64,000 bases of DNA from a bacterium (lineage in GTDB: Bacteria > Cyanobacteriota > Vampirovibrionia > Gastranaerophilales > JAILCC01). The translations under genes and the position numbers were made by a program. Shown one piece after another: positions 1 through 8,646 of the stretch (within the stretch, counting starts at the first letter, position 1; each line of letters opens with the position of its first letter). Location of the stretch: positions 1-64,000 of the forward strand of contig JAILCC010000015.1 in assembly GCA_024680555.1 (NCBI GenBank), given 5' to 3'. The notes beneath the pieces are model-generated. The model saw nothing but the letters and a program-made list of their open reading frames with translations. It made no database searches and was not told where the DNA came from.

Positions 1-780
1 AGCTTTTTTGAGTGCTGCAAGTGCCGGGTTGGATGCAGAATAACCATCAACATTTTGTCCGGTAGCAGCTGCGGGAGGATATTTTGCAACCAATTCTTCT
101 GCTGCTTTTTTGATATCTTCAGCAGTTTTTGTTGTGGTTGCGCCCGTTTTGGTTGCATCGGTTGTGGTATTAGCACCTGCTGCCTCTGTATTATCCGTAG
201 TACCTGCCCCTGTAGTGCCCTCAGCTTTGTCTATCATTGTTTGAACAACATTTGCGTAATTTGCGCTTCCTTCTGAAATAAGTTCTACAGGTTTGCCGTC
301 AACGAATTTTACAACAACAGGAAAACCGATAGAACCGTTGCTTTTTGCAACAGAATTATAAATTTCTCTGCATTTATTGGCGTTATCATTCCATTGCATA
401 TTGAAGACTTGCGCTTTTGCTTCAACTTCTGCCAATTTTTCTTTCAATTTGTTTTCCAAGCTTACGCAACGACCGCATCCCGGTAAATTCCCCATTACTA
501 CATAAACTGTGCCTTTAGTGTTTTCAACATCATTTGCAAAGTTTGCGGCATTGGTTTCGTTTACACCATATTTGTTTTTCGTTGCCCCTGATTTTGAAAG
601 AGAAGGTTCATCATCCACAGCATTTAACATAGTTTGGATTTGTGCTTTTACCTTACTATCCTTTGCTGCGTTCAAATCGTCGTTGGTAATTTTACCATCG
701 CCGTTCACATCCAAATCCTCAAAGGACTTGGTGATATCATTCGTCTTGAATGATTCAAAAGTAATCTTGTTAATTTCCAT
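1..780 (-). CDS. EF-hand plus thioredoxin-like protein, C-terminus cut by window edge
   Basis: An open frame of 260 codons begins with ATG at 780 and runs off the left edge without a stop. A Shine-Dalgarno-like AAGGAG lies about 10 nt upstream. The product has no signal peptide. Residues 24-35 form an EF-hand-like calcium loop (D-V-N-G-D-G-K-I, ending in Asp rather than the canonical Glu). Residues 90-165 look like a thioredoxin fold: a hydrophobic strand, then CGRC (Cys102, Cys105), and later a GFP turn at 152-154 resembling the cis-proline loop. From about residue 185 the chain is low-complexity Thr/Ala/Gly-rich. I infer a calcium-binding thiol-redox protein. The EF-hand/thioredoxin pairing is unusual and the substrate is unknown. 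Confidence 0.72.
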   Translation of the reverse strand, partial: MEINKITFESFKTNDITKSFEDLDVNGDGKITNDDLNAAKDSKVKAQIQTMLNAVDDEPSLSKSGATKNKYGVNETNAANFANDVENTKGTVYVVMGNLPGCGRCVSLENKLKEKLAEVEAKAQVFNMQWNDNANKCREIYNSVAKSNGSIGFPVVVKFVDGKPVELISEGSANYANVVQTMIDKAEGTTGAGTTDNTEAAGANTTTDATKTGATTTKTAEDIKKAAEELVAKYPPAAATGQNVDGYSASNPALAALKKA

Positions 781-1043
781 GCCAAATAAACTCCTTATTT
801 TGGTACTTCCTTTATGGTCAATTTATCGGCATGTCGTTTTGAAAACTTTAGAAAAAAAATCTGTATGTTAAGAAAAATTTACAAATATTCTGTTTTTCTT
901 TTATCTAAAAACGTAACAAATTGCCATTGACGGATTTGATAATGTAATATATATATTGTCGGACTTTCTTGCCGATACGGATAATTGATAATATTTGTTT
1001 TATTGCGATAATGATTTTGGAAAAACAAGACAGAGGAAATAAT

Positions 1044-2198
1044 ATGTTGAGGCAGGAGCAGCAGCTAAAGCCGTATAAGAAAGTTAAAAACTTTGTGGAT
1101 ATGCCGTTATATAGCCCTGATGAAGAGCTTATTCCGCTGCCGCATGCGTTGTCTTGGGCATTGATTGTTCATATTTTGTTCTCAATGGTTCCCATAGTTG
1201 TTTTGATGATTAACCCTACGGCTTTTATGGCAAAGCCTCCCGGCATAAAATACAGGGATATAGAATTTGTTTTGGTTCAACAACCCGAAAAAGAACCTAT
1301 AAATAAAAATACACCGTTGAGGTCTGACCAAAATTCTCAAGCAGGAGGAATTCATGATCCTAACAAACCTATTTCTCCACCGCAGGCTGCGTTGCCAAAG
1401 AGCGCACCCAGCCAGATGGGAACTGACAAAAAACAAAAGGTAAAGGAAGAACCCGCACCAAAGAAGATTGCGCAGGCGCAACCGCAGCAACCGATAGAAA
1501 AAAAGGAAGTGAAAAAGCAGGAAGAACCTCCAAAACAAACTGCAAAGCCTGCTCCAAAGCCACCAAAAGTTGCGACAAGACCGTCACTTCCGGCTTCCAA
1601 ATCGCCCAATACGATGAAATTGCCAGTGCCGGCATCAAGCGATGCACCCAAAATTGCAGCGCCAACCGGACCTGTTACATCTAATCCTTCGGGTAATTAT
1701 AGCGGAACATCCGCATCTAAAAACCCTAAACCAGTGATTGCATCAGGCGGAAGCGGTGGTGTATCGGGACATGGTACGGGTACAAAAGCTCCGTCGGGAA
1801 CTGGTAACGGCAAGGGAAGCACATATTCTCCGGGCGGCGGAAACGCAGGAAATCCGGGACCGGGAAACCCCAATGGCGCTCCGGGTGTAGATGCGATTAA
1901 GGAACCAAACTTTGGACCTTATATGACTGATTTGCAACGCAGAATAAAATCAAATTGGGATCCCCCAAGAGGTGATGAAAGTAAACGTGTAGTGTTGCTT
2001 TTTAGAATTGCAAAAGACGGAAGATTGCTAAGTGTTAAGGTTGTTAAGTCCTCGGGTTCTCAGGCAGCTGACCGTGCAGCGCTTGCAGCGGTCGAGCTTA
2101 CGGCACCATTCAGGGCTCTGCCGTCAGACTACAGAGGCTCTGATGTAGATATTCAATTCACTTTCGATTATAATGTTTTTGGAGTAAGTAAGTACTAA
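1044..2198 (+). CDS. TonB-like energy transducer
   Basis: A TonB-type protein of 384 residues linking inner-membrane proton-motive force to outer-membrane transporters. One membrane helix lies at about residues 35-56 after a cytoplasmic N-terminus. A long Pro/Lys/Gln-rich then Gly/Ser/Pro-rich periplasmic linker follows (about 85-285), and a TonB C-terminal domain occupies 287-384 (L-Q-R-R-I-K-S-N-W, then the typical strand V-V-K-S-S-G). The frame is open from 969, but ATG 1044 follows a GAGGAAATA ribosome-binding site and is preferred. It is followed by exbB and two exbD genes, which completes a TonB/ExbB/ExbD set. A TolA-like role is possible but less likely without tolB or pal nearby. Confidence 0.85.
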   Translation: MLRQEQQLKPYKKVKNFVDMPLYSPDEELIPLPHALSWALIVHILFSMVPIVVLMINPTAFMAKPPGIKYRDIEFVLVQQPEKEPINKNTPLRSDQNSQAGGIHDPNKPISPPQAALPKSAPSQMGTDKKQKVKEEPAPKKIAQAQPQQPIEKKEVKKQEEPPKQTAKPAPKPPKVATRPSLPASKSPNTMKLPVPASSDAPKIAAPTGPVTSNPSGNYSGTSASKNPKPVIASGGSGGVSGHGTGTKAPSGTGNGKGSTYSPGGGNAGNPGPGNPNGAPGVDAIKEPNFGPYMTDLQRRIKSNWDPPRGDESKRVVLLFRIAKDGRLLSVKVVKSSGSQAADRAALAAVELTAPFRALPSDYRGSDVDIQFTFDYNVFGVSKY

Positions 2199-2229
2199 TT
2201 AGTAATGTAATATAGAAGAGAGGTATAAA

Positions 2230-2901
2230 ATGGAACTTTTACTTAAATCAATTCAAATGGACTGGGCGGTACTTTTACCGATTTTCATCTGCTCAATTTT
2301 AACTGTTGGTGTTGCTTTGAACAGATGGGCTTTTTACAATGACAACAAGCGTGATATCTTTGCTTTTCTCAGAAATCTTCAAGGAGAACTTGCAAAAAAT
2401 AATCTCTCCGGAGCGCAGCTTTTGAGTAAACAATTAGGCGGTGTTACAGGTGAACTTGCCGAAGAAGGCGTAAGAATTTTGGAAGAACAAAATGATGCAA
2501 ATGCCGTAGGTGATTTTGCTGCATCTTTTGATATTTCAATGAGTTTAGCTTTAAGAAAACTTGAACAATATCTTTCAGTTCTTGGTACAATTGGCGGTGT
2601 TGCTCCTTTCTTAGGTTTATTCGGTACTGTTGTAAGAATTCTTTTTACATTCCAAGATTTGGCTATGCAAGGAAACCAAAGTGCATCGGTTGCGACAGGT
2701 ATTGCTTCAGCATTGATTGCTACTGCATTCGGTCTTGGCGTTGCTATTGTTGCGGTTGTTTTGTTTAACTCATTCCAAAGTATTGTTGCGAGATATGAAA
2801 GCGATTTTCAAATGATGAAACTTTTATTCCTTACATACTCTGACAAGAAAGAAACAACCGGCATCGTTAAAAATCAGCCGACTTTTAATCCGCAAATCTA
2901 A
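2230..2901 (+). CDS. exbB: ExbB/TolQ-family proton channel subunit
   Basis: A 223-residue MotA/TolQ/ExbB-family protein. An N-terminal helix lies at about 13-31. A cytoplasmic stretch precedes two further helices around 115-140 (G-T-I-G-G-V-A-P-F-L-G-L-F-G-T-V) and 150-178 (G-I-A-S-A-L-I-A-T-A), the family signature. ExbB pentamers surround ExbD and drive TonB with the proton gradient. The gene starts 31 nt after the tonB-like gene with AGAGAGG upstream and ends 9 nt before the first exbD, so the set is probably one operon. ExbB is preferred to TolQ because of the TonB-like neighbour and the two ExbD genes. Confidence 0.9.
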   Translation: MELLLKSIQMDWAVLLPIFICSILTVGVALNRWAFYNDNKRDIFAFLRNLQGELAKNNLSGAQLLSKQLGGVTGELAEEGVRILEEQNDANAVGDFAASFDISMSLALRKLEQYLSVLGTIGGVAPFLGLFGTVVRILFTFQDLAMQGNQSASVATGIASALIATAFGLGVAIVAVVLFNSFQSIVARYESDFQMMKLLFLTYSDKKETTGIVKNQPTFNPQI

Positions 2902-2910
2902 GGGGCAAAA

Positions 2911-3378
2911 ATGGCTAGAGAAAAGAAAATATTTAATGAAATAAATATTACACCACTGACAGATATATTTTTGGTTTTGCTGATTATAATGATGGTGCTT
3001 GCGCCTACTTTTTCTTCCGTTGACCAAAATATCTCCATTCCGGAGGTAAATAGCGGTATAAATGTCGAAAACAAAGAAGTTGTTGTCAGTGTTACAAGGG
3101 ACGGTGCTTTGTTTGTAAATGAAAGTCCTGTTACCGGTGCACAGTTAGAAGAACAGTTAAAATCGTTATTGAGTTTGTCCGAAGACAAGAGCGTTGTTGT
3201 AAGAGCGGATGAAAATACTAAAAGCTCCAAAATATTAGAAATAATGAAAGCTGCTCAAATAAGCGGTTATGAAAAGTTAACTGTTGCAGGTGAGCCGTTA
3301 AACAAAAAACAACAAAAAGAGCTTAAACAAAAGCAGCAAGAAACTCTTCAAACGGAGGAAGAACAATGGCAGCAGTAA
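2911..3378 (+). CDS. exbD: ExbD/TolR-family protein, first copy
   Basis: A 155-residue ExbD-type protein with a short cytoplasmic start, one membrane helix (about 15-37) and a periplasmic domain. The conserved Asp in P-L-T-D-I-F-L (Asp18) is the proton-carrying residue of the family. The C-terminus from about 135 is Lys/Gln/Glu-rich and longer than in the second copy. Its last 13 nt overlap the start of the next exbD in another frame, which suggests translational coupling. The two proteins share the N-terminal segment but differ in the periplasmic part, so this is an old duplication rather than a recent one. Confidence 0.9.
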   Translation: MAREKKIFNEINITPLTDIFLVLLIIMMVLAPTFSSVDQNISIPEVNSGINVENKEVVVSVTRDGALFVNESPVTGAQLEEQLKSLLSLSEDKSVVVRADENTKSSKILEIMKAAQISGYEKLTVAGEPLNKKQQKELKQKQQETLQTEEEQWQQ

Positions 3379-3764
3379 GAAAGAAAAGAAAAACTTTTAA
3401 TCAGATAAATATAACGCCGTTAACCGATATATTTTTGGTTTTGCTGATTATAATGATGGTTGTTGCTCCAATGCTTGACCAACAAGGTTTGACCTTGTCT
3501 GTTCCGAGTGCGCAGGAAGCCGAAGAACAAGTTAAGGAATCACATATTATTACGGTTGATGTAAATGCACGTGGAGAGTACATGATAGATGATGAAGTTG
3601 TTGCTGAATCTGCGCTAACCGATACATTAAAAGAAAATTCCAAAGAAGAAAACAATGGGCTTCTTATCAGAGCAAATGAAGATGCTACTCACGGGGCGGT
3701 TGTTAAACTTATGGATATGGCAAGAAGCGCCGGTGTGTTTAGTATTTCTCTTGTAGAAGAATAA
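3366..3764 (+). CDS. exbD: ExbD/TolR-family protein, second copy
   Basis: A 132-residue ExbD-type protein with the same layout as its upstream neighbour: basic N-terminus, a single helix at about 18-40 with the conserved Asp21, and a compact periplasmic domain. The start overlaps the preceding gene by 13 nt, and the ribosome-binding site (GGAGGAAG) lies inside that gene. Two adjacent ExbD genes with one ExbB are known in several Gram-negative TonB systems and may form a mixed ExbD dimer in the channel. The overlap would keep the two subunits at a fixed ratio; this is inference. Confidence 0.9.
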   Translation: MAAVRKKRKTFNQINITPLTDIFLVLLIIMMVVAPMLDQQGLTLSVPSAQEAEEQVKESHIITVDVNARGEYMIDDEVVAESALTDTLKENSKEENNGLLIRANEDATHGAVVKLMDMARSAGVFSISLVEE

Positions 3765-3777
3765 TTTCGGAGAGTAT

Positions 3778-4641
3778 ATGAATTTACCAAATATTAATCT
3801 GGATACAATTATGCACAGTGTAGCAGTCGTAATATTTTTTAGGATTGTTTTCCTTGCGATTGTTTTAAAAGTAACAAATGTTTTCCTTAAATATTTGGCA
3901 CACAGAATAACCCAAAAAATCGAAAATAAAAAACAAGCTAAACAAATTACCACTATTCTTGCAACCATAAAATCCGTTATAGATTTAATGATTGTTTCCA
4001 TTTTCTTGATGGAAATATTACCCAAACTCGGTATTGATATCAGACCTTTCCTTACTGCAGCTGGAGTTTTGGGTGTTGCGGTAGGTTTTGGTTCAAAACA
4101 GTTTATCGAAGACCTTATTTCCGGTATGGATATAATTTTTCAAGGGCAGTTGTTCGTTGGTGACATTGTTGAAATAGACGGAAAAGTAGGAACGGTTGAA
4201 CGTTTAAATCTTAAAATGGTTGCGCTCAGAGATTGGGATGGAAAAGTTCACTATATCAGAAACGGTATGATTAATATTATTACAAATTATACTCGGGATT
4301 TTGCGTATGTAATTGCCGAAGTTAGTGTTGCGTACAAAGAAAATGTCGACAGGGTTATACAAGTGGTTTCGGATGTAGTAAACAATGAATTGAAAAAAGG
4401 TGAGCATGCTTCATATATTATAGGAAATATGGAAGTTTGGGGCTTGGATAGTTTTGAAGATTCTGCCTTAAAAATGAAGTTCCGCATAAAAACAAAATCC
4501 TCATATCAATGGAAAATTAAAAGAGAATTTAACCGCCTTGTGAAAAATAAGTTTGACGAATTGGGTATAGAAATTCCGTTTCCTCAGCGTACGCTTCATG
4601 TTGCCAAAGATGATGTTCAAAGAATTCTTGAAAATAAATAA
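3778..4641 (+). CDS. Small-conductance mechanosensitive channel (MscS family)
   Basis: A 287-residue MscS-family protein. Three hydrophobic segments in the first 110 residues end in the glycine/alanine-rich pore helix (A-A-G-V-L-G-V-A-V-G-F-G-S-K). The MscS beta domain follows (V-G-D-I-V-E-I-D-G-K-V-G-T-V) with a C-terminal alpha/beta region, matching the E. coli MscS length of 286. It would open under membrane tension to release solutes during osmotic downshock. It starts 13 nt after exbD with GGAG upstream and so is probably the last gene of the tonB-like operon. A terminator lies 122 nt downstream. Confidence 0.88.
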   Translation: MNLPNINLDTIMHSVAVVIFFRIVFLAIVLKVTNVFLKYLAHRITQKIENKKQAKQITTILATIKSVIDLMIVSIFLMEILPKLGIDIRPFLTAAGVLGVAVGFGSKQFIEDLISGMDIIFQGQLFVGDIVEIDGKVGTVERLNLKMVALRDWDGKVHYIRNGMINIITNYTRDFAYVIAEVSVAYKENVDRVIQVVSDVVNNELKKGEHASYIIGNMEVWGLDSFEDSALKMKFRIKTKSSYQWKIKREFNRLVKNKFDELGIEIPFPQRTLHVAKDDVQRILENK

Positions 4642-4763
4642 GCAATATTGTAATTATTTTAAGAAATGTTACGAAACATGTTAAAATAAAGGCAATTTTT
4701 GATTATTTCCGTTTTTTATATAAGTGGATGGAAAGCTCTCTCTTCTTATTAATTTAACCAAAC

Positions 4764-4790
4764 GGATCTAATCATTAGATCCTTTTTTTT
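4764..4790 (+). terminator. Rho-independent terminator after the tonB-exb-mscS operon
   Basis: A perfect 8-bp stem (4764-4771 with 4775-4782) and a 3-nt loop are followed by eight T residues at 4783-4790. The 120 nt between the mscS stop and this hairpin contain no ORF and could be a long 3' UTR or hold a small RNA. Confidence 0.85.
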
Positions 4791-4878
4791 GTCCAAATTT
4801 ATTGAAAGAGTAAGTAGTGTGAGTTACGAAACTTGAATATGTGAGAGCAATTTGAGTGTTAACCCCAAAGAAGTAGTG

Positions 4879-4905
4879 AAAAATTTGCCAGAGAAACGGC
4901 AAAAT
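4879..4905 (-). terminator. Probable terminator of the secG-spoIID-murJ operon
   Basis: Read on the minus strand, a 7-bp stem (ATTTTGCC / GGCAAAT) with an 8-nt loop is followed by five T residues about 15 nt beyond the murJ stop codon. It is shorter than the terminator on the other strand. Confidence 0.55.
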
Positions 4906-4918
4906 CCAAAGGCGGTTC

Positions 4919-6484
4919 TTATCTTCTTATTTTGGCTAAAATTCTTTCAACCACCAGTTTTGCAACGGAAAGTTTGAAAATTAGTGCAAAAATGAAATAT
5001 GAAATGCCGCCGACAACGAACAGTATTCCGAGTTTTATAAACGTAGAAAGCCATGTAATTTCAGGAATAATTCCCATATATAAGTAATTTATTCCCACGC
5101 AAATTCCTGCCGTCAAAAGTGCTGAAAGCGTCATTTTAATAAGAGGTGAAATAAAGCCTTTGTAATCTAAGGACACTTGTTTTTTGAGTATAAGAATGCT
5201 TAATAACGTTGCGTTGAATATGGTTACGAGGGTTGTTGATAACATAATGCCGCCGATACCGTAGATTTTTACAAAAATCGTGTTCATCAAAATCTTTATT
5301 GCGACTGAACAAATTGCAACGATGAACGGAGTTTTGGAATCGTCAAACGAGTAGAAAATTCTTGTTATCGTATCTCTTGCCATATACGGAATCAGCGATA
5401 ACGTGATGAAGAACAACGCTTCTGATACCATTAAAGTTGCGTTTGTATCAAAGTTTCCTCTTTGGAACAGTACCATAATGATGTCCTGACAAAAGATTAG
5501 AATAAACATTGTCAGGTAAAAAGCAAGGAAAAATAAAGAATTTAAGCCGTCGTGAAAATATCTTTTCAGCGAAGAAAAATCTTTGTCTCCGACGAATTTT
5601 GAAAACATTGGGAATAATGGTACGAGCATTGCTGTGATTAGTATTCCCACAGGGAATTGAAATACCCTGTTTGCATACGCTATTGCCGTCCAAGCACCTT
5701 CTTGCAAAGAGGAAGTGAAGAACATATCTATATATATATTTATTTGTCCTATTGTTGTTCCCAGTATTGCTGGGAAAAGAATTTCTCCGATTTTTTTCAT
5801 TTTTTCTTTATCAAAATGAAAAGTAGGGACATAAGTGAACCCTGCTTTAAAAAATACGGGCAGTTGAAATAAAAGTTGACCGAAAGCACCTGCGAGTGTT
5901 GCCCATACAAGAACATAACCGTATGTGTCGGGCGGTAAAACAAGTAAAGATACAATAACAACAATGCTTAATATTGCAGGACTCAAAGAGGTGTAGAAAA
6001 ACTCTTTGTACACGTTTGCTATTCCGTAAAAGATACCGATTATGCCGCCGATAAGAATTATCGGACTTAGTATTTTCAGATGGCTTGCTGCCAGAGTTCT
6101 GAGGTTTTCACTTCCGTTTGCGGCTATTATATTTATAATTTGAGGAGCAAAAACCCAAAATAAAATTGCCAGTATTGCGAAAAATATGCCGGTTATGGTA
6201 ACAAAAGAGTTAAAAAGTTTTTTGACCTCTTGTGGTGGTTTTTCTTCTATATTGGGAATAATTTTTGAGAATACTGCAACAGTTGCCGTATGAAAAGGAC
6301 CTCCCAGACCGCCTAACAAAATTATTGCAAGAGCAGGGAGTTGTGTTGCATAAAAATAAGCATCGCTGACGAGAGTTGCGCCATAAGCTTTTGCAATCAT
6401 TACATCTCTAAAAAATCCCGCAAACTTGCTCAAGATTGTTACTAGCGCTATCATTATGCTTGTTTTTATCAAGTTACTTTTCAT
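4919..6484 (-). CDS. murJ: Lipid II flippase MurJ (MviN family)
   Basis: A 521-residue integral membrane protein with about 14 hydrophobic helices. The MurJ-type N-terminus includes K-F-A-G-F-F-R-D with the conserved Arg26 (the family needs arginines lining the central cavity). MurJ flips lipid-linked peptidoglycan precursor across the inner membrane. The start overlaps the end of the SpoIID-like gene by 11 nt on the same strand, and secG lies upstream, so the three are probably co-transcribed. The length is normal for the family and there are no internal breaks. Other MATE-like exporters are possible but less likely, given the N-terminal motif and the peptidoglycan-related neighbour. Confidence 0.9.
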   Translation of the reverse strand: MKSNLIKTSIMIALVTILSKFAGFFRDVMIAKAYGATLVSDAYFYATQLPALAIILLGGLGGPFHTATVAVFSKIIPNIEEKPPQEVKKLFNSFVTITGIFFAILAILFWVFAPQIINIIAANGSENLRTLAASHLKILSPIILIGGIIGIFYGIANVYKEFFYTSLSPAILSIVVIVSLLVLPPDTYGYVLVWATLAGAFGQLLFQLPVFFKAGFTYVPTFHFDKEKMKKIGEILFPAILGTTIGQINIYIDMFFTSSLQEGAWTAIAYANRVFQFPVGILITAMLVPLFPMFSKFVGDKDFSSLKRYFHDGLNSLFFLAFYLTMFILIFCQDIIMVLFQRGNFDTNATLMVSEALFFITLSLIPYMARDTITRIFYSFDDSKTPFIVAICSVAIKILMNTIFVKIYGIGGIMLSTTLVTIFNATLLSILILKKQVSLDYKGFISPLIKMTLSALLTAGICVGINYLYMGIIPEITWLSTFIKLGILFVVGGISYFIFALIFKLSVAKLVVERILAKIRR

Positions 6485-8204
6485 TATTGGTTCCTAATTC
6501 CGCATAAAATTTTATTGATGGGTTTGAAAAGTCTAAAATACCTGTGTCATACGAACTTACTTCAATTGTATTTATTCCTTTTTTTATCCATTTTCTCAGG
6601 TCTGCTTCGCCTTGATTTTTTGACAATTTATTTGCCGAAATAGCTACTTCGTGACCGTTGATTTTAAACGTTATATCGTGCGGTTTTTGCGGATAATTTA
6701 AAATTAAAGTAGCATTTTTGTCAGGCGCATAAAATGTAGATTTGCAATTTTTCAGCTCTTTTAGGTTGCATTCTACTGGATAAGAACCGATAGATATGCC
6801 GCTGTAATAATGTTTTAGAATTTGGTCATAGGTGTAGCCTCTTTTTGCCATTCCCATAGCACCGTACTGACTCAATCCTACTCCGTGTCCAAAGCCGCCG
6901 CCGTATATTTTAAAGCCGACGAGATTATGTCCGTCTTCAATACGTTCTATAATTATGTTTGCGCTTGGCAACCATGAGTTTTTGTATGTAAAAATCTGCC
7001 TAATCATTATTTCTTTGGCAATTAAAAAGGTTGTTCTATCCGTTGTAATTCTTGCATACATTGCCTTTCCGCTTACACCTCTTTTGGGAATATCAATATC
7101 AATCAGGTTCCCAAAATCATTTGTATTCGTCAAGGACGGTTTGACAAACGGACTTTTGGAAAATTTTGCCAGATTTTTCTTCAAAATTTCCGTTAATTCC
7201 TCTTTTGTATAAGTGTATTCCCAACGATATTTAGGAGAAGCGGTTTCAAAAGAATCAGGTTTTTGTGTATAAAAATCTTTTGCATTAGCCTCTCTTGTTA
7301 GGTCAAGGTTTTCATCAATATCGGGAACTCCTTTTAAATAAGGAATTGGCTCAGCGGGGAATTTTATGTCTGTTCCGTTTTGGGAAAAAGTATTTTCGTA
7401 ATTTTCGGTGTGTCCGCCCGATGTTGAAGAATATAGTGAAAGTATTATTTTGCCGTTGTAGAGGGCAAATTGTCCCATCGTTTCATCAATAGCTTTGTCT
7501 GATACGGCATCATAACTGTTTGCGCCGTTGTAAACCTGCGAACCTGTTGTGTCGCATACATCATAGCCGGTTGTTTTAAAAGTCGCATCTCTGTAGGCAT
7601 AACCTCTGGCTGAAATAGCCTGAGCCTTTAGCGCTTCAAGCCCGAAGTATGTTGGCATTTCGTTAGGGACAACGCCTTTGATGTAGTCTTCAATATCTAT
7701 TATGTTTATTACTCTTAAAGAAGTTCCTTTTGCTGAAAATACTTCCAAAGAGCCTTTGTATGCCGCATTTTTGCCGCCTTTTTTAAATCCCTCTATCCTG
7801 ATTGGAGAGGAGTTTGTTTGTATAATTATTTTTTGATTAGACGGAATTTTTTGTATAATGCCTTGAGTTTCAAGGAGCAAATATTCCTCATCTTTTGTAA
7901 TTTTTATTGGAGAGGAGGAATTGGTTACAAAAGAGCCATTTGCTTTTACGAACATTTCGGAATCGCTTGAAAAGACAAATTCTTTTTGGTCAAAAATTCC
8001 TTTGTTGGATAAAAGTACTCGGATGGTTTTATTTTGAAAATCTTTTATTTCTGTTTGTTCTTCCGTTGTTTTCGGTTTCCCAAAAATATTGTCGAGAACA
8101 GGCAGACTGAGCATTTCCGCATCAAGCGCTACGGCAAAGTTTGCACAGGTAAATAATGCGAAAATTGCCGATATTGCAATATTTTTTTTCAGTAAATTAT
8201 ACAA
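6474..8204 (-). CDS. SpoIID/LytB-domain protein (secreted)
   Basis: A 576-residue protein with a signal peptide (about 1-26). The SpoIID core starts near residue 165 (I-E-D-Y-I-K-G-V-V-P-N-E-M-P), with Glu182 at the position of the catalytic Glu of SpoIID lytic transglycosylases. The late signature G-H-G-V-G-L-S-Q-Y-G-A-M-G-M lies near residue 450. SpoIID cleaves glycan strands; non-sporulating cyanobacterial-lineage genomes also carry relatives, so sporulation is not implied. The N-terminal 60-160 and C-terminal 480-576 regions (possible beta domains) are not recognised. It overlaps secG by 8 nt and murJ by 11 nt, which suggests translational coupling. Confidence 0.85.
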   Translation of the reverse strand: MYNLLKKNIAISAIFALFTCANFAVALDAEMLSLPVLDNIFGKPKTTEEQTEIKDFQNKTIRVLLSNKGIFDQKEFVFSSDSEMFVKANGSFVTNSSSPIKITKDEEYLLLETQGIIQKIPSNQKIIIQTNSSPIRIEGFKKGGKNAAYKGSLEVFSAKGTSLRVINIIDIEDYIKGVVPNEMPTYFGLEALKAQAISARGYAYRDATFKTTGYDVCDTTGSQVYNGANSYDAVSDKAIDETMGQFALYNGKIILSLYSSTSGGHTENYENTFSQNGTDIKFPAEPIPYLKGVPDIDENLDLTREANAKDFYTQKPDSFETASPKYRWEYTYTKEELTEILKKNLAKFSKSPFVKPSLTNTNDFGNLIDIDIPKRGVSGKAMYARITTDRTTFLIAKEIMIRQIFTYKNSWLPSANIIIERIEDGHNLVGFKIYGGGFGHGVGLSQYGAMGMAKRGYTYDQILKHYYSGISIGSYPVECNLKELKNCKSTFYAPDKNATLILNYPQKPHDITFKINGHEVAISANKLSKNQGEADLRKWIKKGINTIEVSSYDTGILDFSNPSIKFYAELGTNNEK

Positions 8205-8427
8205 TTTTAAATCCTATTAAGAAAGAAACAACCAAAAATAAAACGACTACGATAGCAGTAAGTTTATTAAGATTTCTTTCTGCGCCCTTTTGACTTGAAA
8301 AGAGTTGCGCAGCTCCACCCAGCATTGCCATGCCATCTCCTTTTGGTGAATGAATAAGCACCAGTATTATCAATAGAATACCTAGGGCAATTTGTGCAAT
8401 CTGTAGCATATATGTAAGATTAGACAT
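8197..8427 (-). CDS. secG: Protein-export membrane protein SecG
   Basis: A 76-residue SecG: two hydrophobic helices (about 7-26 and 55-74) joined by the family loop S-P-K-G-D-G-M-A-M-L-G-G, including the L-F-S-S-Q-K-G segment. It is an accessory subunit of the SecYEG translocon. Translation starts at ATG 8427 behind AAGGAG. A possible promoter (TATAGT) lies just upstream, which makes it the first gene of the secG-spoIID-murJ run. Confidence 0.9.
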   Translation of the reverse strand: MSNLTYMLQIAQIALGILLIILVLIHSPKGDGMAMLGGAAQLFSSQKGAERNLNKLTAIVVVLFLVVSFLIGFKIV

Positions 8428-8646
8428 GTTTTTCTCCTTAACTATAATTTGATAATACCATAAACAAATCTATATACATAATTACTTTTATAATTGTTAT
8501 TTTGTCTGCACTGTTTTTGCTTCCATTGACCTGTTTCCCTTTTGCCGTGAGAGCTCGGCTGAGTGTTTTTGAAATTTTATAAGCAATTTTTGAAGCAAAA
8601 AAGTTTTTATTATTATAGGTAAATAATTGGGAAAGCATGGGATATT

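Noticed and set aside
55..871. Two plus-strand open frames near the left edge
   Set aside because: They lie antisense to the EF-hand/thioredoxin-like gene, are Cys/Phe/Ser-rich in a shadow-frame way, and lack ribosome-binding sites.
1182..1937. Several minus-strand frames across the TonB-like linker
   Set aside because: The Pro/Lys/Gly-rich linker leaves long antisense frames free of stops; the products have no plausible composition or start signal.
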